Below are positions 60,110 to 64,000 of a DNA stretch of 64,000 nt, piece by piece; positions within the stretch are counted from its first letter, which is position 1; each line of letters opens with the position of its first letter. The DNA is taken from the NCBI RefSeq assembly GCF_024662235.1, contig NZ_CP096276.1:2232001-2296000 (forward strand). The letters are read 5' to 3'. The DNA is from Pimelobacter simplex (GTDB lineage: Bacteria > Actinomycetota > Actinomycetes > Propionibacteriales > Nocardioidaceae). The notes beneath the pieces were generated by a model. The model was not told the DNA's origin. It made no database searches and saw nothing but the letters and a program-made list of their open reading frames with translations. The position numbers and the translations under genes were made by a program.

Positions 60110-61162
60110 TCAGAACGAGTCGACGCCGATCGGCTCGTCGGAGAGGTCGGTGAAGTCGCCGTCGACGGTGGGGGTGACGCCGAGCTTCTCGAGGATCTTC
60201 TTCTCCAGCTCGTTGGCCAGGTCGGGGTTGTCCTTGAGGAAGGTGCGGGCGTTCTCCTTGCCCTGGCCGAGCTGGTCGCCCTCGTAGGTGTACCAGGCGC
60301 CGGCCTTGCGGACGAGGCCCGCCTCGACGCCGACGTCGATGAGACCACCCTCGCGGGAGATGCCCTTGCCGTACATGATGTCGAACTCGGCCTGCTTGAA
60401 CGGCGGGGCGACCTTGTTCTTGACGACCTTGACCCGGGTCCGGTTGCCGACCATGTCGGTGCCGTCCTTGAGGGTCTCGATCCGGCGGACGTCGAGGCGC
60501 ACGGAGGAGTAGAACTTCAGCGCGCGGCCACCGGTGGTGGTCTCGGGCGAGCCGAACATGACGCCGATCTTCTCGCGCAGCTGGTTGATGAAGATGGCGG
60601 TCGTCTTGGACTGGTTGAGGGCACCGGTCATCTTGCGCAGGGCCTGGCTCATCAGGCGGGCCTGGAGACCGACGTGGCTGTCACCCATCTCGCCCTCGAT
60701 CTCGGCGCGGGGCACGAGCGCGGCGACGGAGTCGATGACGATGAGGTCGAGGGCGCCGGAGCGGATGAGCATGTCGGCGATCTCGAGGGCCTGCTCACCG
60801 GAGTCGGGCTGGGAGACCAGGAGGGCGTCGGTGTCGACGCCGAGGGCCTTGGCGTAGTCGGGGTCGAGCGCGTGCTCGGCGTCGATGAAGGCCACGATGC
60901 CGCCGGCGGCCTGGGCGCTGGCCACGGCGTGGAGCGCGACGGTCGTCTTACCGCTGGACTCGGGGCCGTAGATCTCCACGACCCGGCCGCGGGGAAGTCC
61001 ACCGATGCCGAGGGCGACGTCGAGGGAGATCGCTCCGGTCGGGATCACGTCGAGGGGGGCGCGCGAGTCGTCACCGAGTCGCATCACGGAGCCCTTGCCG
61101 TAGGACTTCTCGATGTTGAGAAGCGCGGCGTCGAGGGCCTTCTGGCGGTCGTCTCCAGCCAT
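60110..61162 (-). CDS. recA: Recombinase RecA
   Basis: The 350-residue protein starts [14 protein letters not shown] at ATG 61162. AAGGA lies 8 bp upstream of it, whereas the ATG at 61171 has no room for a ribosome site. Walker A is GPESSGKTT (about 66-74); [11 protein letters not shown]alker B, the L1/L2 DNA loops (GEMGDSHVG and [22 protein letters not shown]) and a typical acidic C-terminus follow. RecA promotes strand exchange and LexA cleavage. No intein is present. A LexA-type box lies about 170 bp upstream. Confidence 0.97.
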   Translation of the reverse strand: MAGDDRQKALDAALLNIEKSYGKGSVMRLGDDSRAPLDVIPTGAISLDVALGIGGLPRGRVVEIYGPESSGKTTVALHAVASAQAAGGIVAFIDAEHALDPDYAKALGVDTDALLVSQPDSGEQALEIADMLIRSGALDLIVIDSVAALVPRAEIEGEMGDSHVGLQARLMSQALRKMTGALNQSKTTAIFINQLREKIGVMFGSPETTTGGRALKFYSSVRLDVRRIETLKDGTDMVGNRTRVKVVKNKVAPPFKQAEFDIMYGKGISREGGLIDVGVEAGLVRKAGAWYTYEGDQLGQGKENARTFLKDNPDLANELEKKILEKLGVTPTVDGDFTDLSDEPIGVDSF

Positions 61163-61331
61163 GGTGTTCATCCTTAGGGTTCGTGGTGAGCCAGGTACGT
61201 CGGCGACGCTACGACGAGGGCCCGACACAACCTGATCAGTCGTGTCGTCGTTGTGGACGAACTCGGGTGAGCGTCGTACCTGTGGACGGTGGGTGGACGT
61301 TTCCGCCCGCCGTCGTGGGTCCGACACTAGC

Positions 61332-61345
61332 CGAACACCTGTTCG
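61332..61345. promoter_or_regulatory. LexA/SOS box upstream of recA
   Basis: CGAAC-ACCT-GTTCG is a perfect 5-bp inverted repeat with a 4-bp centre, matching the Gram-positive/actinobacterial LexA consensus CGAAC-N4-GTTCG. It lies about 170 bp upstream of the recA start and just past the stop of the MFS gene, so recA is the likely target. Confidence 0.85.
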
Positions 61346-61353
61346 AAGTCGCG

Positions 61354-62610
61354 CTAGGCGGTCCGGCGTGTCGGGGACGCCGCCCGGACGGCGCAGCCGA
61401 GCACGCCGACGACGAGCACCAGGCTCAGGAGCGCGAGCATCGGGTAGTCGCCGAGCGCGACGACCAGGCCGGCCAGGGCACCCCCGCCGGCGGCGGTGAG
61501 ACCCATGACCAGGTCGGAGGTGCCCTGGACGTCGGTACGCACCGCGATGGGCGTGTGCTCGGCGACCATGGTCGAGGCGGAGACCATCGACAGCGACCAG
61601 CCGAGGCCGAGCAGGAAGAGCCCGGCGGTCACCTGCCACGACATCCCCGAGGGCGACGACGCGCACAGCACCAGCGCGACGAGGAGCACGACTCCCCCGG
61701 CGCCGAGCACCTGCGGCCGGCCGATCCGGTCGGCGAGCATGCCGACGAGGGGCGAGAACGCGAACATGCCGAGCACGTGGACGCTGATCACGAGCCCGAT
61801 CACCTCGAGCCCCGAGCCGCCGTGCTCCATGTGCAGCGGCGTCATGGTCATCACGCCGATCATCGTGGCGTGGGTCAGGGCCAGGCCGACGATGGCGAAG
61901 CCCAGCACCGGCCGCTCCCGTACGACGTCCCGGGTGCGGCTCCACGACGAGCCCGTGCGCACGATCCCCGTCCCCGTGCGGGCACCCGGCTCCCGGGCAC
62001 CGGCCGCCTCCTGCGCGAGCAGGAGCGGGTCGGGGCGCAGCAGCACGCCGACGACCACCGCGGCGACGAGCATGCCGATGGCGCCGATCGCGAAGGGCCC
62101 GGTCAGCTCGGGGATCCCGATGCCGTCGGCGAGCGCGCCGGCGGGTCCGGTGAGGTTCGGCCCGGCGACGGCGCCGACCGTGGTCGCCCACACGACGAGC
62201 GAGAGCGAGCGCGCACGGTTCTCGTCGGTGGCGAGGTCGGTGGCGGCGTACCGCGCGGCGTTGTTGGCCGAGGTCGCCGCGCCCAGCAGCATCGCGCCGA
62301 CCAGGAGCAGCGCCATCGAGCCCACGACGCCCGCGAGCACGGCGGTGAGGCCGCCGGCGGCGCCGACGACGTACCCCGTCATCAGTCCCGTACGGCGCCC
62401 GCGCCGGGCCATGAGCGGCGCGAGCAGGAACGAGATCACCGCCGCCCCGAGCACCTGCGCGGTCTGCGCGAGCCCCGAGAGCGCCTCGGACCCGGACAGG
62501 TCGCGGGCCAGCAGCGAGGCGGTCGCGATGCCGATGGTGATGCCGACCGCGCCGACGGCCTGGGTCAGCACCAGGACCCGGACGGTACGGCGCTGTGCCG
62601 CGGCGCTCAC
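61354..62610 (-). CDS. Major facilitator superfamily transporter
   Basis: Start GTG 62610 overlaps the stop of the DUF3046 gene (GTGA), giving 418 residues; longer codons upstream are unconserved. About 12 hydrophobic segments in two halves are visible, with the cytoplasmic loop motif [13 protein letters not shown] after TM2 and its counterpart [14 protein letters not shown] in the second half. The outline is that of a drug or sugar exporter of the MFS. The substrate is not predictable. It shares its upstream gene with DUF3046 and is followed by the SOS box of recA. Confidence 0.88.
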   Translation of the reverse strand: MSAAAQRRTVRVLVLTQAVGAVGITIGIATASLLARDLSGSEALSGLAQTAQVLGAAVISFLLAPLMARRGRRTGLMTGYVVGAAGGLTAVLAGVVGSMALLLVGAMLLGAATSANNAARYAATDLATDENRARSLSLVVWATTVGAVAGPNLTGPAGALADGIGIPELTGPFAIGAIGMLVAAVVVGVLLRPDPLLLAQEAAGAREPGARTGTGIVRTGSSWSRTRDVVRERPVLGFAIVGLALTHATMIGVMTMTPLHMEHGGSGLEVIGLVISVHVLGMFAFSPLVGMLADRIGRPQVLGAGGVVLLVALVLCASSPSGMSWQVTAGLFLLGLGWSLSMVSASTMVAEHTPIAVRTDVQGTSDLVMGLTAAGGGALAGLVVALGDYPMLALLSLVLVVGVLGCAVRAASPTRRTA

Positions 62611-62801
62611 CTCTCGCTCGCGGGCAGGCCGAGGATCTCCCACACCGCGCGCCAGACCTCCTTGGGGGGCACGCCGGCGTCGAGCGCCTCGCGCACGGTC
62701 CGGTGCTCCAGCGCCCCGATCACCATCTGGTCGGCCCAGGCGGGGGCATAGCTCTCCCCCAGGTGCTGGTTCATCCGCGCCCAGAACTCGGTGTGCCTCA
62801 C
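62607..62801 (-). CDS. DUF3046 family protein
   Basis: GTG 62801 gives the standard 64-residue DUF3046 form: [38 protein letters not shown] and [21 protein letters not shown]. The family is restricted to actinobacteria and is characteristically encoded next to recA/recX, as here. Its function is unknown; the conserved link suggests a DNA-repair or SOS role. It overlaps the MFS gene by 4 bp. Confidence 0.92.
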   Translation of the reverse strand: MRHTEFWARMNQHLGESYAPAWADQMVIGALEHRTVREALDAGVPPKEVWRAVWEILGLPASER

Positions 62802-62844
62802 CCGGCCATGATCCACCAGCAGCGAACCCGCCCTCGCGCCGGTG

Positions 62845-64000
62845 TCAGTCCGCACGGAAGACCTCGACCCCGTCGACGGTGGTCGAGAGCACCTCGACGT
62901 CGGCGATCTCGGCCGGGTCGAGCGTGAAGATGTCGTCGCTGAGCACGACGAAGTCGGCCTTCTTGCCGGCCTCCAGCGAGCCGGTCCGGTCGCCCATGCC
63001 GAGGGCGGTGGCCGCGTCGATGGTCAGCATCCGGGCGGCGGTCTCGGCGTCGGGCAGGGGGTGGGCCTCGCGGGTGAGCGCCCGGCTGATGATGCCGAGC
63101 GGGCTGAGCAGGTCCGCGTCCCAGTCGCTCGACAGGATGGTCAGGGCGCCGCTGTCGGCGAGGGTGTCGACGGGGATCAGGTCGTAGGCGCGGTCGCCGA
63201 TGATCTCGCTGAGGTCGTCGAGGTAGGCCAGGTCGGTCGACTCCTCCCCCACCTGGAAGTCCGCGACCACACCCAGCTCGGCGAACCGCGGCACGTCGGC
63301 CGGATCCACGAGATAGGTGTGGGTGAGCCGGTGGTGCCGTCCGGCGACCTCGGCCCGGTCGGCCGGGATGGCCGCCACGGCGTCGAGCGCCCGCCGGACC
63401 GCGGCGTCGCCGATCACGTGGAAGCTGATCCGGAAGCCCATCGCGTGCAGCCGCGCGACGTACGACGTGAGCTGCTCCTCGGCGAAGTAGCCGAAGCCAC
63501 GGGGGAAGCGCGGGTCCGGCGGGTCGTCGTAGGGCGCGAGCAGCTGGGCCGTGCCGAGGTCGAGGATGCCGTCGACGTAGATCTTGGCGGTGTCGATCTG
63601 GAGCAGGTCGTCGGGATCGTCGCGGAACCGCGAGCCGAGCTCGGCGAGCTGGTCCTCCAGGTCGAGCGACGGGTAGACGTAGAGCGCATTGACGGCACGG
63701 ACCGTGAGCTCGTCGGCCGCGGCGGCGCGCAGCCAGGCCTCGGTGTGCCCCTGCTGCCAGTAGCCGCCGACGTCGCTGACGGTCGTGACGCCGTTGCGGG
63801 CGAGCTCGTCCATCGCGACGCGCAGCCCGGCGTCGACCTCGTCGGGGCTCGGGGCGGAGGCGTTGCGCAGCGGTTGCTGGGCGTCCTCGAGCAGCAGCCC
63901 GGTGAGCTCGCCGGTACGGCGGTCGCGGGCCACGATGCCGCCCTGGGGGTCCGGCGTGGACGCGGTGATCCCGGCAGCCGTCAGGCCCGCGGTGTTGCCC
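62845..64000 (-). CDS. Partial YtcJ-like amidohydrolase (5' end outside window)
   Basis: The frame continues through the right edge, so the N-terminal part with the first metal HxH motif is not visible. The 385 residues seen include KIYVDGILDLGTAQLL, a metal-binding HVIGDAAVRRALDAV, HTYLVDPADVPRFAELG and the late ILSSDWDAD plus the C-terminal GSLEAGKKADFVVLSDDIF. This is the YtcJ/exoenzyme regulatory protein AepA type of metal-dependent amidohydrolase, which hydrolyses amide bonds in unknown substrates. A signal peptide cannot be judged from this part. Confidence 0.88.
   Translation of the reverse strand, partial: GNTAGLTAAGITASTPDPQGGIVARDRRTGELTGLLLEDAQQPLRNASAPSPDEVDAGLRVAMDELARNGVTTVSDVGGYWQQGHTEAWLRAAAADELTVRAVNALYVYPSLDLEDQLAELGSRFRDDPDDLLQIDTAKIYVDGILDLGTAQLLAPYDDPPDPRFPRGFGYFAEEQLTSYVARLHAMGFRISFHVIGDAAVRRALDAVAAIPADRAEVAGRHHRLTHTYLVDPADVPRFAELGVVADFQVGEESTDLAYLDDLSEIIGDRAYDLIPVDTLADSGALTILSSDWDADLLSPLGIISRALTREAHPLPDAETAARMLTIDAATALGMGDRTGSLEAGKKADFVVLSDDIFTLDPAEIADVEVLSTTVDGVEVFRAD

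Noticed and set aside
1..64000. CRISPR array or rRNA operon
   Set aside because: No regularly spaced repeat-spacer pattern and no rRNA-like sequence were seen on either strand.

Overview
The window is high-GC actinobacterial DNA. Gene content (recX-recA-DUF3046 neighbourhood, DUF3263 and DUF5994 proteins, an actinobacterial sulfur-assimilation leader peptide, LexA-type box) suggests a nocardioform such as Nocardioidaceae; that family-level placement is inference. Three zones can be read.

(1) 1-10.3 kb: the right end of a prophage or phage-like element. It holds a partial virion protein, a run of small lysis/tail genes (coiled-coil membrane protein, collagen-like membrane protein, M15-type peptidase, EEP-fold nuclease, holin-like protein, zinc-ribbon peptide) and a beta-helix tail spike. 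Small accessory genes follow (DUF5994, a degenerate LuxR-type regulator, DUF3263). The zone ends in the 3' half of a tRNA, probably tRNA-Val(GAC), at 10317-10361.

(2) 10.36-42.48 kb: a second element in the same tRNA site. The 21-bp tRNA 3' end recurs at 42481-42501 beside the host tRNA-type terminator. The left end carries an excisionase-like protein, an AlpA-like HTH protein and a MobF relaxase-helicase with a candidate oriT. The right end carries a tyrosine integrase. The cargo is a leftward operon: 2Fe-2S ferredoxin, CYP153-type alkane hydroxylase, ferredoxin reductase, second P450, transglutaminase-like protein, aldehyde dehydrogenase, SDR, BtrH-like acyltransferase, hotdog thioesterase and PlsC-like acyltransferase, with a divergent AraC regulator. 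A second block has TetR plus thioesterase, divergent from an MmpL exporter, a third P450 and an unknown protein. A plausible reading is terminal oxidation of an alkyl or fatty chain, acyl transfer or remodelling, then export.

Six transposition events have damaged this element: two identical IS256-family copies around the relaxase (IS-A), two identical copies of another IS256-family element (IS-B), one more IS256-family element (IS-C) and an IS3-family element. With target duplications removed, the integrase (366 aa) and the aldehyde dehydrogenase (509 aa) both reconstruct in frame, so both are recent knock-outs.

(3) 42.5-64 kb: ordinary chromosome. It contains arylamine N-acetyltransferase, a K+ channel, a YihY/BrkB protein, a dicarboxylate carrier with its two-component system, serine hydroxymethyltransferase, and a sulfur assimilation operon (leader peptide, sulfite reductase, zinc ribbon, cysH, sirohydrochlorin chelatase). 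Further right are a HipA-like/DUF3037 pair, PPK2, a phosphoribosyltransferase, recX, recA with an SOS box, an MFS transporter, DUF3046 and a partial amidohydrolase.
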